Shown piece after piece: positions 8,635-20,059 of a stretch of DNA of 64,000 bases. The stretch covers positions 4,490,501-4,554,500 of the forward strand of contig NZ_CP106869.1 of NCBI RefSeq assembly GCF_025665335.1, written 5' to 3'. This DNA comes from Xanthomonas sp. AM6 (GTDB lineage: Bacteria; Pseudomonadota; Gammaproteobacteria; Xanthomonadales; Xanthomonadaceae). The number at the start of each line of letters is the position of its first letter. The stretch's first letter is position 1. A program made the translations under genes and the position numbers. The notes below the pieces were generated by a model. It worked only from the letters and a program-made list of their open reading frames with translations, did not search any database and was not told where the DNA came from.

Positions 8635-9225
8635 TCACTCCTCGACAGTTGCCAAAGCCGCCGGCACTTCCGTGCGTCGCACTGCGGCCACCAGGTCCTG
8701 CACCCGCTCCGTGGTATCGAAGGCGCCGACGCGCGCGTAGCGCACCCGTCCATCGCGATCCAGCGCCAGCATCAGTGGCACGTTGCGCGCGCGGAACAGC
8801 ATCAGCGCGCGGCGATCGGTGAGCGTGGTCACCGGAAAGGCGAAGCGGTGTTCGGCGGCGTACCGGCGCGCCTGCTCCGGACCGCAGTGGCATACGCCCA
8901 GCAGCTGCACGCGGCCCCCGCCCTGCTCGGCCAGGCGCTGCGCCGCCTGCACCACGCTGGGCGCCGAGCGCTTGCAGTACGGGCAGGTGGTGGTGAAGAA
9001 GAACAGCACCTGGAAGTCCGCCGCCGGCACGCCCAGGGTCAGCGGCGCGCCGTCCAGCGTGGTCGCCGCGATCTTCGGCACGTACATGCCCAGGTACGGT
9101 TCGGTGGTACGGGTCACCAACCAGCGGCGCTCCTCGCGCAGCTGGCGGTTCTGCCAGGCCAGCACCGCCACCAGCGCGCACGCGCCCAGCAAGCCCAACC
9201 ACACCCAGGGAAAGCGACGTGCCAT
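8635..9225 (-). CDS. Membrane-anchored TlpA/MauD-like thioredoxin
   Basis: A 196-residue protein with an N-terminal anchor (WVWLGLLGACALVAVLAW) and a periplasmic thioredoxin-fold domain. The active site is CPYC in FFTTTCPYCKRSAP, and the cis-Pro follows in ARNVPLMLALD. This family passes reducing equivalents to, or matures, specific exported cysteine proteins. An extra LLGVCHCGPE segment holds two more cysteines. The gene immediately downstream encodes a six-cysteine secreted peptide, its most obvious candidate substrate. Confidence 0.8.
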   Translation of the reverse strand: MARRFPWVWLGLLGACALVAVLAWQNRQLREERRWLVTRTTEPYLGMYVPKIAATTLDGAPLTLGVPAADFQVLFFFTTTCPYCKRSAPSVVQAAQRLAEQGGGRVQLLGVCHCGPEQARRYAAEHRFAFPVTTLTDRRALMLFRARNVPLMLALDRDGRVRYARVGAFDTTERVQDLVAAVRRTEVPAALATVEE

Positions 9226-9483
9226 GCCGAACGCACCCGATGCCGTGACCGGAGTGCAGGCTGCGCAAGCCGGCGGCCGCGGTCAATGCATCGCGTGCGC
9301 GTTCATGCGACGCATTGCGACGCTGGGGAGCAGGTCACGCGGGGACTGGAATGGAAGCGGCGCTTGGATCGGTCCGATCCCGCCGGCGATCGCTGAATGC
9401 GACAGCGGCAACGGCTCGTGCCGCTTAAGCCCCGTGCCCCTGGGTCGATAACTCCTTGCCTCTGTCCGAAAGGTAACGCCCCC

Positions 9484-11604
9484 ATGCCCCACACCTCCCC
9501 TCCCGGTTTCGTCAGCCTGCAGACCAAGCTGCTCGGCGCCCTTGCGCTGGGCCTGAGCGTGATCCTGCTGTGCGCGCTCGGCGGCCTGGCCAGCGCCTGG
9601 ATGAACCTGTCCACGCAGGTGCCGCGCGAAGTGGCGCAGGCCTCGGCCAGCGAAGTGCTGAGCCGCGATTTCCGCATGCAGGTGCAGGAATGGAAGAACG
9701 TGCTGATCCGCGGCCACGCCGAGGACATGCGCGCGAAGTACCTCAAGGCCTTCGACGAGCAGGGCCGCAAGGTGCAACAGGGCAGCCAGGCGCTGGCCGC
9801 GGCGCTGGCCGATCCGCAGGCGGCGGCGCTGGCGCGCCGGTTCGCCGCCGAGCACGCCGACCTCGAACGCCACTACCGCAGTGCGCTGGAAGGCTTCGCC
9901 GCATCGGGCTACGACACCCGCGTCGGCGACGACGCGGTGCGCGGCCTGGACCGCAAGCCCAGCGACACGCTGCAGGCGCTGGTGGAACGCAGCACCGCGC
10001 TGGCCGAAGCGGCGGTGCTGCGCAATTCGCAGGATTCCCGGCGCAGCCTGGTGTATTCCGGGATCCTGACCATCGTCGCCGCGCTGACGCTGGTGGTGGT
10101 GATCGGCTGGTGGATCCGGCGCTCGATCGTGCGGCCGATCGAAGCGGTCGCCGACGCGGCGCGTGCGGTGGCCAGCGGCGAACTCGATACCCGGCTGCAG
10201 GTGCGCAATCGCGACGAGATCGGCGTGCTCGGCACGGCGATGCACCAGGTGGTGAGCACGCTCACCTCGGTGTCGGTGGCGCAGGCGCAGATGGCGCAGC
10301 GGCACGAGGACGGGCAGATGAGCTACCGCATGGACAGCGCCGCGTTCCCGGGTGCCTACGGGCGCATGGTCGACGACACCAATGCGCTGATCGGCGCGCA
10401 AGTGGCGCTGATCGAACGGATGCTCGACACCATGCAGCGCTACGCGGTCGGCGACCTGTCGCAGGACATGGCGCGGCTGCCCGGCGAAAAGGCGCAGATC
10501 ACCGCGGCGATGGATGCGACCAAGCGCAATCTGGCGGCGATCAACGGCGAGATCCGCGCCCTGGTCGAGGCCGCCGCGGCCGGCGACTTCTCGCGCCGCG
10601 GCGACGCCGAGGCCTACCAGCACGACTTCCGCGCGATGATCCAGGGCCTGAACCGGCTGATGGCCACCGCCGACGGCAACCTCGATGCGCTGTCCAAGCT
10701 GCTGCAGGCCATCGCCGCCGGCGACCTGACCGCGCGCATGCACGGCGAGTTCAACGGCGTGTTCGCGGCCATGCGCGACGACGCCAACGCCACCGCCGCG
10801 CAGCTGGCCGACATCGTCGGCCGCATCCAGGCCGCGGCCCTGAGCATCAACAGCGCCGCCAGCGAGATCGCCGCGGGCAACGACGACCTGTCGCGGCGTA
10901 CCGAACAGCAGGCGGCCAGCCTGGAAGAAACCGCCGCCTCGATGGAGGAGCTGACCTCCACCGTCAAGCAGAACGCCGAGCATGCGCGCCAGGCCAACCA
11001 GCTGGCGGTCGGCGCGGCAACAGTCGCCGCGCAAGGCGGCGCGGTGGTCGGCCAGGTGGTGCGCACGATGGACGGCATCGAGACCTCGTCGAAGAAGATC
11101 GCCGACATCATCAGCGTCATCGACGGCATCGCCTTCCAGACCAACATCCTCGCGCTCAACGCGGCGGTGGAAGCGGCGCGCGCCGGCGAGCAGGGCCGTG
11201 GCTTCGCCGTGGTCGCCAGCGAAGTGCGCACGCTGGCCCAGCGTTCGGCCAGTGCCGCCAAGGAGATCAAGGGCCTGATCGAGGCCTCGGTCGGGCAGGT
11301 CGCCGACGGCTCGGCGCTGGTGCGCCAGGCCGGCGACACCATGCAGGACATCGTGTCCTCGGTGCAGCGCGTCACCGACATCATGGGCGAGATCTCCGCC
11401 GCCTCGCAGGAACAGTCCGCCGGCATCGAACAGGTCAACCAGACCGTCACCCAGATGGACGAAGCCACCCAGCAGAACGCCGCCCTGGTCGAGGAAGCCA
11501 CCGCCGCGGCGCGCGCGATGGAAGAGCAGGCGAACGGCCTGAGTGCGGCGGTGGCGGTGTTCCGCACCGGCGCCGGCAGCCCGACGCTGGCGGCAGCGGC
11601 GTAA
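9484..11604 (+). CDS. Methyl-accepting chemotaxis protein
   Basis: A 706-residue transmembrane chemoreceptor. TM1 spans about 13-38, a small helical periplasmic sensor about 40-188, TM2 about 189-211, and HAMP about 212-265. Further HAMP-like segments ([27 protein letters not shown]) lie before the signalling domain. The C-terminal coiled coil has the methylation-type stretch [20 protein letters not shown] and the hairpin tip [20 protein letters not shown]. No CheR-binding pentapeptide is present at the end. Signals would pass to CheW/CheA, but the ligand cannot be inferred. The start ATG at 9484 gives a normal signal anchor. Confidence 0.93.
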   Translation: MPHTSPPGFVSLQTKLLGALALGLSVILLCALGGLASAWMNLSTQVPREVAQASASEVLSRDFRMQVQEWKNVLIRGHAEDMRAKYLKAFDEQGRKVQQGSQALAAALADPQAAALARRFAAEHADLERHYRSALEGFAASGYDTRVGDDAVRGLDRKPSDTLQALVERSTALAEAAVLRNSQDSRRSLVYSGILTIVAALTLVVVIGWWIRRSIVRPIEAVADAARAVASGELDTRLQVRNRDEIGVLGTAMHQVVSTLTSVSVAQAQMAQRHEDGQMSYRMDSAAFPGAYGRMVDDTNALIGAQVALIERMLDTMQRYAVGDLSQDMARLPGEKAQITAAMDATKRNLAAINGEIRALVEAAAAGDFSRRGDAEAYQHDFRAMIQGLNRLMATADGNLDALSKLLQAIAAGDLTARMHGEFNGVFAAMRDDANATAAQLADIVGRIQAAALSINSAASEIAAGNDDLSRRTEQQAASLEETAASMEELTSTVKQNAEHARQANQLAVGAATVAAQGGAVVGQVVRTMDGIETSSKKIADIISVIDGIAFQTNILALNAAVEAARAGEQGRGFAVVASEVRTLAQRSASAAKEIKGLIEASVGQVADGSALVRQAGDTMQDIVSSVQRVTDIMGEISAASQEQSAGIEQVNQTVTQMDEATQQNAALVEEATAAARAMEEQANGLSAAVAVFRTGAGSPTLAAAA

Positions 11605-11854
11605 CGCGGCACGGCAGCGCGCGTCGCGGCCCGGAATGGGCCGCGACGCCAGGCCAGTTGGATCGATCGCCGGCCCGGTGGTGCTGAACCGGCCGGTCGG
11701 CGACTGGAGTCGGACCGGACGATTCCAGCGGCGCGCGACCGCTCCGGCGACGCGCGCAACGGCCACTTTTCATCCGCCCTTCCCGCTGGCTTCACGTGCT
11801 GCGTTCGCGGCGACGCGCACGGTGCGTATCTGAATCCCCACCGTGGAGACGCCC

Positions 11855-12073
11855 ATGCAGATGCAGAATCCCAATCCTGGCCAGGACCCGCAGCAGCCGC
11901 CGAACGAGGTGCCGGGCCAGGTGCCGAATCCGGGCGTGGACCCGACCCCCGACCGCCCGGTGGATCCGATCCCGGACCAGCCGACCGATCCGACCATCCC
12001 GCCGATCAGCGATCCGGTCGGCGACGTAGACGCCCCGGTCCCGGGGCCGCGCGGGCCGACGCAGTACGTGTAG
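11855..12073 (+). CDS. Proline-rich small protein, function unknown
   Basis: A 72-residue product, roughly one-third proline, with repeated PNPG, PDRPVDPIPD and PTDPTIPP-like units and no hydrophobic segment. It is therefore expected to be disordered. The ATG at 11855 has a GGAG five bases upstream; an in-frame GTG at 11843 lies before it but overlaps that site. A 35-bp perfect hairpin follows just downstream and may end its transcript. No function is proposed. Confidence 0.6.
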   Translation: MQMQNPNPGQDPQQPPNEVPGQVPNPGVDPTPDRPVDPIPDQPTDPTIPPISDPVGDVDAPVPGPRGPTQYV

Positions 12074-12095
12074 CGTCGTCGCCGAACACTGCAAA

Positions 12096-12171
12096 CCCTG
12101 TAGGAGCGGCTTCAGCCGCGACCGGGCGTTACCGGGAACGCCCGGTCGCGGCTGAAGCCGCTCCTACAGGG
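12096..12171. repeat. Perfect 35-bp hairpin of the GTAGGAGCGG repeat family
   Basis: Left arm 12096-12130 and right arm 12137-12171 are exact reverse complements around a six-base loop (ACCGGG). It sits between the convergent proline-rich gene and glpK, 13 bp from the glpK stop. It could act as a bidirectional transcription stop or RNA stabiliser, although no T-run follows. Confidence 0.9.
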
Positions 12172-12184
12172 AACACTGCAGCAA

Positions 12185-14597
<2,413 letters not shown>

Positions 14598-14778
14598 GCG
14601 CGCCGCTCCTGCGCTGCCGCCGTCGTCTTGCCGCTCATGCCGCTCGTCGTCTTGCCCATGCCTGCCACCCTCCACGGTCGTTTCCAGGTTCGCGCGCGGC
14701 GGCGGGTGCCGATGCGCGCGGCGATTGTGCACGCGCGGCCGGCGCCCGCGATGGGTGCGCCGGCCGCGCGTGCGTGCC

Positions 14779-16293
14779 TCATGCGGGCGCGGCGGCCACC
14801 GCGGCCGGCGCCTGTTGCAGATAGTCGGCCAGGCGCTGGTGGCCAGCCGCGTCGATGCGCAGGCCGAGCTTGCTGCGACGCCACAGCAGGTCGTCGGCCT
14901 GCGTCACCCATTCGTGTTCGCGCAGGTAGTCCACTTCCGCCTGGTACAGGTCGGCGCCGAAATGCTCGCCCAGCTGCTGCAGCGAGCCGGCCTGGCCCAG
15001 CAGCACCTCGGCGCGGGTGCCATAGTTGCGCGCCAGCCGCGCGGCGGTGGCCTCAGCCAGCCACGGCCGCGCCGCGCGCAGCTCCTGCGCCAGCGCGCGG
15101 ATGTCGCGGCGTTCGCCGCCGGGCAGCGGCGCGCCGCGCACGGTCCACGCCGGCGCCTTGCGCCCGGCGTGCGCGACCAGCCGGTCCACCGCTTCCTCGG
15201 CCAGCTTGCGGTAGGTGGTGAGCTTGCCGCCGAACACGTTGAGCAGCGCCGCGCCGTCGTCCGCGTCCAGTTCCAGCAGGTAGTCGCGGGTGACCTCGGC
15301 GGCGTTGTCTTCCTCGTCGTCCAGCAGCGGGCGCACGCCGCTGTAGCTCCACACCACGTCGCCGGGCGCGATCTGCTTGAGGAAGTAGCGGTTGGCCGCC
15401 TCGCACAGGTAGCGCGTCTCCTCGGCATCGATCTTCGGCGCGGACGGATCGGCGCGGTAGTCCACGTCGGTGGTGCCGATCAGGGTGAAGTCGTGTTCGT
15501 AGGGAATCGCGAACACGATGCGCCGGTCCGGCTGCTGGAAGATGTAGGCGTGGTCGTGCTCGAACAGCCGCGGCACCACGATGTGGCTGCCCTTGACCAG
15601 GCGCAGCGCGTGGTCGTGGCCGACCTTGGCCACGTCGTCCAGGAACTGCACCGCCCACGGTCCGGCGGCGTTGACCAGCGCGCGCGCCTGCACCTGCTCG
15701 CGGCGGCCGTCGGCATGCTGCAGCGTCGCCTGCCACAGCCCGTCGACGCGGCGCGCGGAGACGCAGCCGGTGCGGGTCAGGATCCTGGCGCCGCGCTGCG
15801 CCGCATCCATCGCATTGAGCACCACCAGCCGCGCGTCCTGCACCCAGGCGTCGGAGTAGACGAAGCCGGTGCGGAACTCCTCGCGCAGCGGCGCGCCGAC
15901 CGGGTCCGAGCGCAGCGCCATGCGCTTGGAGCCCGGCAGGGTGCGGCGGCCGCGGCCGAGATGGTCGTACAGGAACAGGCCGGTGCGGATCATCCACGCC
16001 GGGCGCAGGTGCGGCTGGTGCGGCAGCAGGAAGCGCAGCGGCCAGATGATGTGCGGGGCCAGGCGCAGCAGCACCTCGCGCTCGGCCAGCGCCTTGCCGA
16101 CCAGCGCGAACTCGTACTGCTCCAGGTAGCGCAGCCCGCCGTGGATCAGCTTGGTGCTGGCGCTGGAGGTGTGCGAAGCCAGGTCGTCGCGCTCGCACAG
16201 GCACACCGACAGGCCTCGGCCCACCGCGTCGCGGGCGATGCCCACCCCGTTGATGCCGCCACCGACCACCAGCACATCGTAGATCTCGCTCAT
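14779..16293 (-). CDS. glpD: Aerobic glycerol-3-phosphate dehydrogenase (FAD)
   Basis: Oxidises sn-glycerol-3-phosphate to dihydroxyacetone phosphate at the inner membrane, passing electrons to quinone. The 504-residue product begins YDVLVVGGGINGVGIARDA, the dinucleotide-binding fold for FAD. It continues with ASHTSSASTKLIHGGLRYLE and contains GTTDVDY, GGKLTTYR and other GlpD blocks. The start is set by MSEIYDV at 16293. The 314-bp region upstream holds two arrays of CGAACAT-like half-sites, probably GlpR operators. An extra DEEDN segment lies in the middle, as in other proteobacterial GlpD. Confidence 0.95.
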   Translation of the reverse strand: MSEIYDVLVVGGGINGVGIARDAVGRGLSVCLCERDDLASHTSSASTKLIHGGLRYLEQYEFALVGKALAEREVLLRLAPHIIWPLRFLLPHQPHLRPAWMIRTGLFLYDHLGRGRRTLPGSKRMALRSDPVGAPLREEFRTGFVYSDAWVQDARLVVLNAMDAAQRGARILTRTGCVSARRVDGLWQATLQHADGRREQVQARALVNAAGPWAVQFLDDVAKVGHDHALRLVKGSHIVVPRLFEHDHAYIFQQPDRRIVFAIPYEHDFTLIGTTDVDYRADPSAPKIDAEETRYLCEAANRYFLKQIAPGDVVWSYSGVRPLLDDEEDNAAEVTRDYLLELDADDGAALLNVFGGKLTTYRKLAEEAVDRLVAHAGRKAPAWTVRGAPLPGGERRDIRALAQELRAARPWLAEATAARLARNYGTRAEVLLGQAGSLQQLGEHFGADLYQAEVDYLREHEWVTQADDLLWRRSKLGLRIDAAGHQRLADYLQQAPAAVAAAPA

Positions 16294-16364
16294 TGCCTGA
16301 CTCCGGAAGCTCGTGTCCTGGCCGGCAGCGCGGGGCTGGCGTCGCGGGACGAAAAGATCGTAAA

Positions 16365-16381
16365 CGAACATTTCCGAACAT
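16365..16381 (-). promoter_or_regulatory. Direct CGAACAT half-sites, candidate GlpR operator
   Basis: Two CGAACAT heptamers at 16365-16371 and 16375-16381 are repeated at a 10-bp interval, 72-88 bp before the glpD start. The E. coli GlpR operator is built from the same CGAACAT half-site. The helical spacing and the AT-rich surroundings support repressor binding near the promoter. Confidence 0.6.
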
Positions 16382-16498
16382 ATCACGCTGCGGTGCAACG
16401 TAACGTGCAGGCGTGGCGCGGGAATCGGCTGTTACACAACCAATGTTGTCCGGATTAGTGCCTGTGCGCCGGTCTGGAGAGGGTCGGACGGCGCCTCT

Positions 16499-16549
16499 TT
16501 AACGTAACAATAACGAAATAATACGAACATAAACGTACACGAAACGTGT
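16499..16549. promoter_or_regulatory. Helically phased ACG(A/T)AAC array between glpR and glpD
   Basis: Five ACG cores lie at 16502, 16513, 16523, 16533 and 16544, spaced 10-11 bp apart in AT-rich DNA; the middle one is a full CGAACAT. They face one side of the helix, as expected for cooperative binding of a DeoR-type repressor. The array lies about 60 bp past the glpR stop and 210-250 bp upstream of glpD. Confidence 0.5.
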
Positions 16550-16607
16550 GCCCGCGACGCACCACGCCGCCCGCTTCCCCGGGCGCGCCAGCGCCGGGAC
16601 GGCGCCT

Positions 16608-17462
16608 TCAGTCCGGATCGACGACGTCCCCGGCCGCCGCGTCCGGCGCATCGGCGCCTTCGCCATCGTCGGTGGCGACGAACACGCGGGTACCGGCCTC
16701 GGCCAGCACCGCGGCCAGCTCCGGCGGCGGCGCGCGGTCGGTGAACCAGGCCTGGACCCGCGCGATCGACCCCAGCCGGACCATCGCGTTGCGCCCGAGC
16801 TTGCTGTGGTCGGCGGCCAGGAACACCTGCCGCGAGTGCTCGATGATGGCCTGCGCCACCCGCACCTCGTGGAAATCGAAGTCCAGCAAGGTGCCGTCCG
16901 GATCGATGCCGGAAATGCCGATCACGCCGAAATCCACCTTGAACTGGCGGATCAGCTCGATCGTCGCCTCGCCGGTCACGCCCTGGTCGCGGCCGCGCAC
17001 GCGCCCGCCGGCGACCATCACCTCGAAGCTGGGGTTGGCGCTCATCATCACCGCCACGTTGAGGTTGTTGGTGATCACCCGCAGCCCGCTGTGCCCCATC
17101 AGCGCGCGCGCCACGTCCTCGTTGGTGGTGCCGATGTTGATGAACAGCGAGGCGTCGTCGGGGATGTGCTGCGCCAGCAGCGTGGCGATGCGCCGCTTCT
17201 CCTGCGCCTGCAGCGTCTTGCGCGCCGTATAGGCCAGGTTCTCCACGCTCGAGGGCAGGCTGACGCCGCCGTGGTAGCGGCGCAGCACGCCGGCCTCGCA
17301 CAGCAGCGCCAGGTCGCGGCGGATGGTCTGCGGGGTCACGTCGAAACGCGTGGCCAGCCCTTCCACCTCGGCGTAGCCCTGCTGCCGCACCAGCGCCACC
17401 AGCTGTTCCTGGCGCGGATTGAGCGCGGGCACCGCGCCCGCCTTGGGAATCGTGTTGTCCAT
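16608..17462 (-). CDS. glpR: Glycerol-3-phosphate regulon repressor (DeoR family)
   Basis: A 284-residue DeoR-family regulator. The N-terminal winged helix-turn-helix spans about residues 15-70 (PRQEQLVALVRQQGYAEVEG, then FDVTPQTIRRDLALLCEAG). The C-terminal sugar-phosphate sensor holds NIGTTNEDVARAL and GGRVRGRDQGVTG. The start ATG at 17462 gives a normal N-terminus, and a 30-residue acidic tail (DDGEGADAPDAAAGD) ends the protein. It lies immediately upstream of glpD on the same strand, with operator-like sites between them. It should repress the glp genes until glycerol-3-phosphate binds. Confidence 0.9.
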   Translation of the reverse strand: MDNTIPKAGAVPALNPRQEQLVALVRQQGYAEVEGLATRFDVTPQTIRRDLALLCEAGVLRRYHGGVSLPSSVENLAYTARKTLQAQEKRRIATLLAQHIPDDASLFINIGTTNEDVARALMGHSGLRVITNNLNVAVMMSANPSFEVMVAGGRVRGRDQGVTGEATIELIRQFKVDFGVIGISGIDPDGTLLDFDFHEVRVAQAIIEHSRQVFLAADHSKLGRNAMVRLGSIARVQAWFTDRAPPPELAAVLAEAGTRVFVATDDGEGADAPDAAAGDVVDPD

Positions 17463-17749
17463 GCGCCGATGATGGCGCATGCGCGCGCCGATGCAAACGC
17501 TCCGCGCGATGGAGGCGATCGCAGGCGTGGCCCGATCGCCGCGTGCGGCGGGCAGCGCACGTGATGGGCGATCGCATCGTCTCCGTGTCCAGGAGCCCGG
17601 ACGCGCCGCGTCGGGCCACCGGTTCTGGGCGCGTGGCCCGCGCACGGCCGTTCGTGGCCGTTCGTGGCCGGGCGCGGCCTACTCGCGACGGGTGACACGG
17701 CCTAGACTACGCACCCCGCCGGACGCCACCGGCCACACCCGGACCGGCC

Positions 17750-18223
17750 ATGATCGCCAACGACGTACTGCGCTCCATCCGCTACATGCTCGACCTGAGC
17801 GACCAGAAGATCGTGGACATCGTGCACCTCGCCGATCCCGCGTTCCCGATCGACAAGGCGCAGGTGCCGGCCTATCTGAAGAAGGAAGACGAGGACGGCT
17901 TCGTCGCCTGCAGCGACCCGGTCCTGGCGCACTTCCTCGACGGGCTGGTGTTCCACTACCGCGGCCGCGACGAGACGCTGCCGGCGCGCCCGGTGGAGAC
18001 CCGGGTCACCAACAACGTGGTGCTGAAGAAGCTGCGCGTGGCGTTCCAGCTCAAGGACGTGGACATGCACCAGATCTTCGCCGACGCCGGTTTCCCGGTG
18101 TCCAAGCCGGAACTGTCGGCGCTGTTCCGCCAGCCCGAGCACAAGAATTTCCGCCTGTGCGGCGACCAGCTGCTGCGCAATTTCCTCAAGGGGCTGACGT
18201 TGCGGGTTCGCGGCGCGGGTTGA
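17750..18223 (+). CDS. DUF1456 (YehS-like) protein
   Basis: A 157-residue cytosolic protein made of two similar halves: NDVLRSIRYMLDLSDQKIVD is echoed by NNVVLKKLRVAFQLKDVDMH, and CSDPVLAHFLDGLVFHYRG by CGDQLLRNFLKGLTLRVRG. This tandem arrangement is the DUF1456/YehS family. The function is unknown; the repeated helical units suggest nucleic-acid or protein binding. The ATG at 17750 opens the first repeat directly. It is flanked by about 290 bp upstream and a repeat-rich gap downstream. Confidence 0.85.
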   Translation: MIANDVLRSIRYMLDLSDQKIVDIVHLADPAFPIDKAQVPAYLKKEDEDGFVACSDPVLAHFLDGLVFHYRGRDETLPARPVETRVTNNVVLKKLRVAFQLKDVDMHQIFADAGFPVSKPELSALFRQPEHKNFRLCGDQLLRNFLKGLTLRVRGAG

Positions 18224-18781
18224 AGCCGTCGAGCAACGCGCGGCATGGCCGACGCGTGTGGTGGCGGCCGCGCGCAGCATGGCGCGGTGCGCACGCATGT
18301 GTAGTGCAGAGGCGCTTCAGCTCGACGGTGTCCGCGTCCGCGCTCTCGCTGCCGCCGCGGTCGCGGTTGAAACCGCTCCTACAGAAGGCCTGCTTGCTGA
18401 CGTCGCCTGCTGGGCCCCGCTGTCCCGGCGTTGCCCGAGCCATCGGGCCCACCATTTCGTTCGTCGCGACTGAAGTCGCTCCCACGGGGCATTGCAGCGG
18501 CTGGCCGCGTGCAAGAACGATTGGGCATCATTGCCGCAGCGCGCGAGCGTGCCGCGCCTGCAGGAGCAATCGGCTGACGGGGCACTGTGGGGATGCCTGT
18601 CCCCAGACTTTCCGCAGCGTCAGGTCACCGCTTCGTTCGTCGCGACTGAAGTCGCTCCTACAGGGAGGATTGCAGCGGACCGGCTGTGCAGGAACGACCT
18701 GGCACAGGTTGCTGTGGCCATCACCTCTCACCTCTGGCGTGGCCGCAACCGCTCCTGCGGGCGAGGCAACGGACGCGGGCT
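18224..18781. other. Gene-free gap with degenerate palindromic repeats
   Basis: About 560 bp without a convincing gene. It contains single or worn copies of the GTAGGAGCGG repeat family at about 18305-18395 (degenerate pair), 18463-18489 and 18635-18664. A partial GGCCGCAACCGCTCCTGC arm lies near 18737. The convergent neighbours on both sides end here. Confidence 0.6.
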
Positions 18782-19282
18782 TCAGCGGATGCGGTACACC
18801 CGCGCCTTCGGCAGGTCTTCGTCGACCTGCAGGAACCAGCGCCCGGCGATGCCCGGCACGACCGTGATCGCCGGCGAGGCCAGCGCGCTGCGCAGGGTCA
18901 TGCTGCCCTTGAGCACCTTCCACTGCTGGCCGTTGTCCAGCACGAACACGGTGCCCGGCGCCCAACCGGAAACCTCGCCCTGCACGCGGGCGCTGATCGG
19001 GCCGTCGTCCAGGCCGATCATCATGCCCTGCTCGGGCTGGGGCTCGGCGCTGCCGGCCGCCGCCATCGCCGGTGCGGCCACGGGCCGCGGCGGGGCCTGC
19101 GCCGCGTCGCGCGCGTCGGCCTCGCGCAGCAGGCGATTGAGCGTGCCCAGCTGGGCCGGGGTCAGCCCGACCTCGCGCAACTGCTCGGCGCTCAGCCGCC
19201 GCTCGATCTCCACATACCCCGACTGCGCCCACGCCGCCGGCGCCATCAGGGCGCATGCCAGCGCCAGCACCACGTATTTCAT
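18782..19282 (-). CDS. Secreted protein of unknown function
   Basis: A 166-residue product with a clear signal peptide (MKYVVLALACALMAPAAWAQ, cleaved after AWA). The mature part has an N-terminal helical segment (EIERRLSAEQLREVGLTPAQ), an Ala/Pro-rich linker, and a C-terminal beta-rich domain (VFVLDNGQQWKVLKGSMTL, then WFLQVDEDLPKARVYRI). The beta part resembles small outer-surface folds, but no named family is recognised. The start ATG at 19282 is fixed by the signal peptide. It is likely periplasmic. Confidence 0.75.
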   Translation of the reverse strand: MKYVVLALACALMAPAAWAQSGYVEIERRLSAEQLREVGLTPAQLGTLNRLLREADARDAAQAPPRPVAAPAMAAAGSAEPQPEQGMMIGLDDGPISARVQGEVSGWAPGTVFVLDNGQQWKVLKGSMTLRSALASPAITVVPGIAGRWFLQVDEDLPKARVYRIR

Positions 19283-20059
19283 CGTTCGATCCTGCCGCCT
19301 GTGCGGATGAGAAAAGACACGGTCCGACGGGACCGGCTCCCCAGTTCGGCAAGTTTGGGTCAGTTCGGTGACACTTGGATGACATGCGACGCCAGCTCCA
19401 ACGTGGATCGCTTGTCCAGCTGCGAACGCCGCCACTGCCGCTGTTCGGCGCGGCGCGATGATGACCGCCCATGGTGATCGCATCGCAGCAGCGCTGCCGA
19501 TGTTCGCGCTTGCAGCAGCCCGCCTCGCACAATGCTCTGGCGGCAGTGCGCACCGGGCGCAGCGTCGCGGCAGGACGTCGCCGAACGGCCAACGCACGTC
19601 GCCCAGCGCGAGCGCACACGCATCGTTCGATCCAGGCGTCGACCGAGCGGCGCTCGATCGCCGCGATTCCCATCGGCAAGTTCTAGCGCGCCGAGCGTGG
19701 TCCCGTCTCTGATTTCGCTGCCGTCTCTGTTGCAGGCCATGCGACCACCACACTGCGCGGCGATTGGCGGTGGCGATTGGCGACGACGGCGGATCGCCGA
19801 CACGGCGGCGGAACAGCGCGGCGCTGTCCGACGCCCCCCGGTTCGGCAGAGCGTCCGCGGCGCCCACGGCCGCTCCCGCAGTGCGTCGTTCACACGCCTC
19901 GCAGCGTGTCCAGCCGGCACCATCAGGACGCACCATACCCCCAGGTGTGCACGCCGCCCGCCACGAATCGGTCTACGATGCGCGGGATTCGCCACCCATG
20001 GCGGGCGCCGCCCGCTCCCTGCGCGGCGGTGTCCCTTCCCGTTCCGTGTCGAGGTCTCC
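19283..20059. other. 777-bp interval, no supported gene
   Basis: Divergent region between a secreted-protein gene and the HDOD gene. Open frames cross it on both strands, but none has a start with a ribosome site, recognisable domains or consistent codon use. Promoters for both neighbours must lie here. A short inverted repeat (GGTCCGACGGGACC) lies near 19321. I see nothing else. Confidence 0.5.

Noticed and set aside
9283-11766. 827-codon minus-strand frame opposite the chemoreceptor
   Set aside because: It is antisense to a gene with clear domains in another frame, and the translation is low-complexity His/Gln/Arg.
17640-17690. GCCGTTCGTGGCCGTTCGTG tandem as an operator or iteron
   Set aside because: Only two and a half copies in a GC-rich gap, with no symmetry and no replication or regulator gene in the right place.
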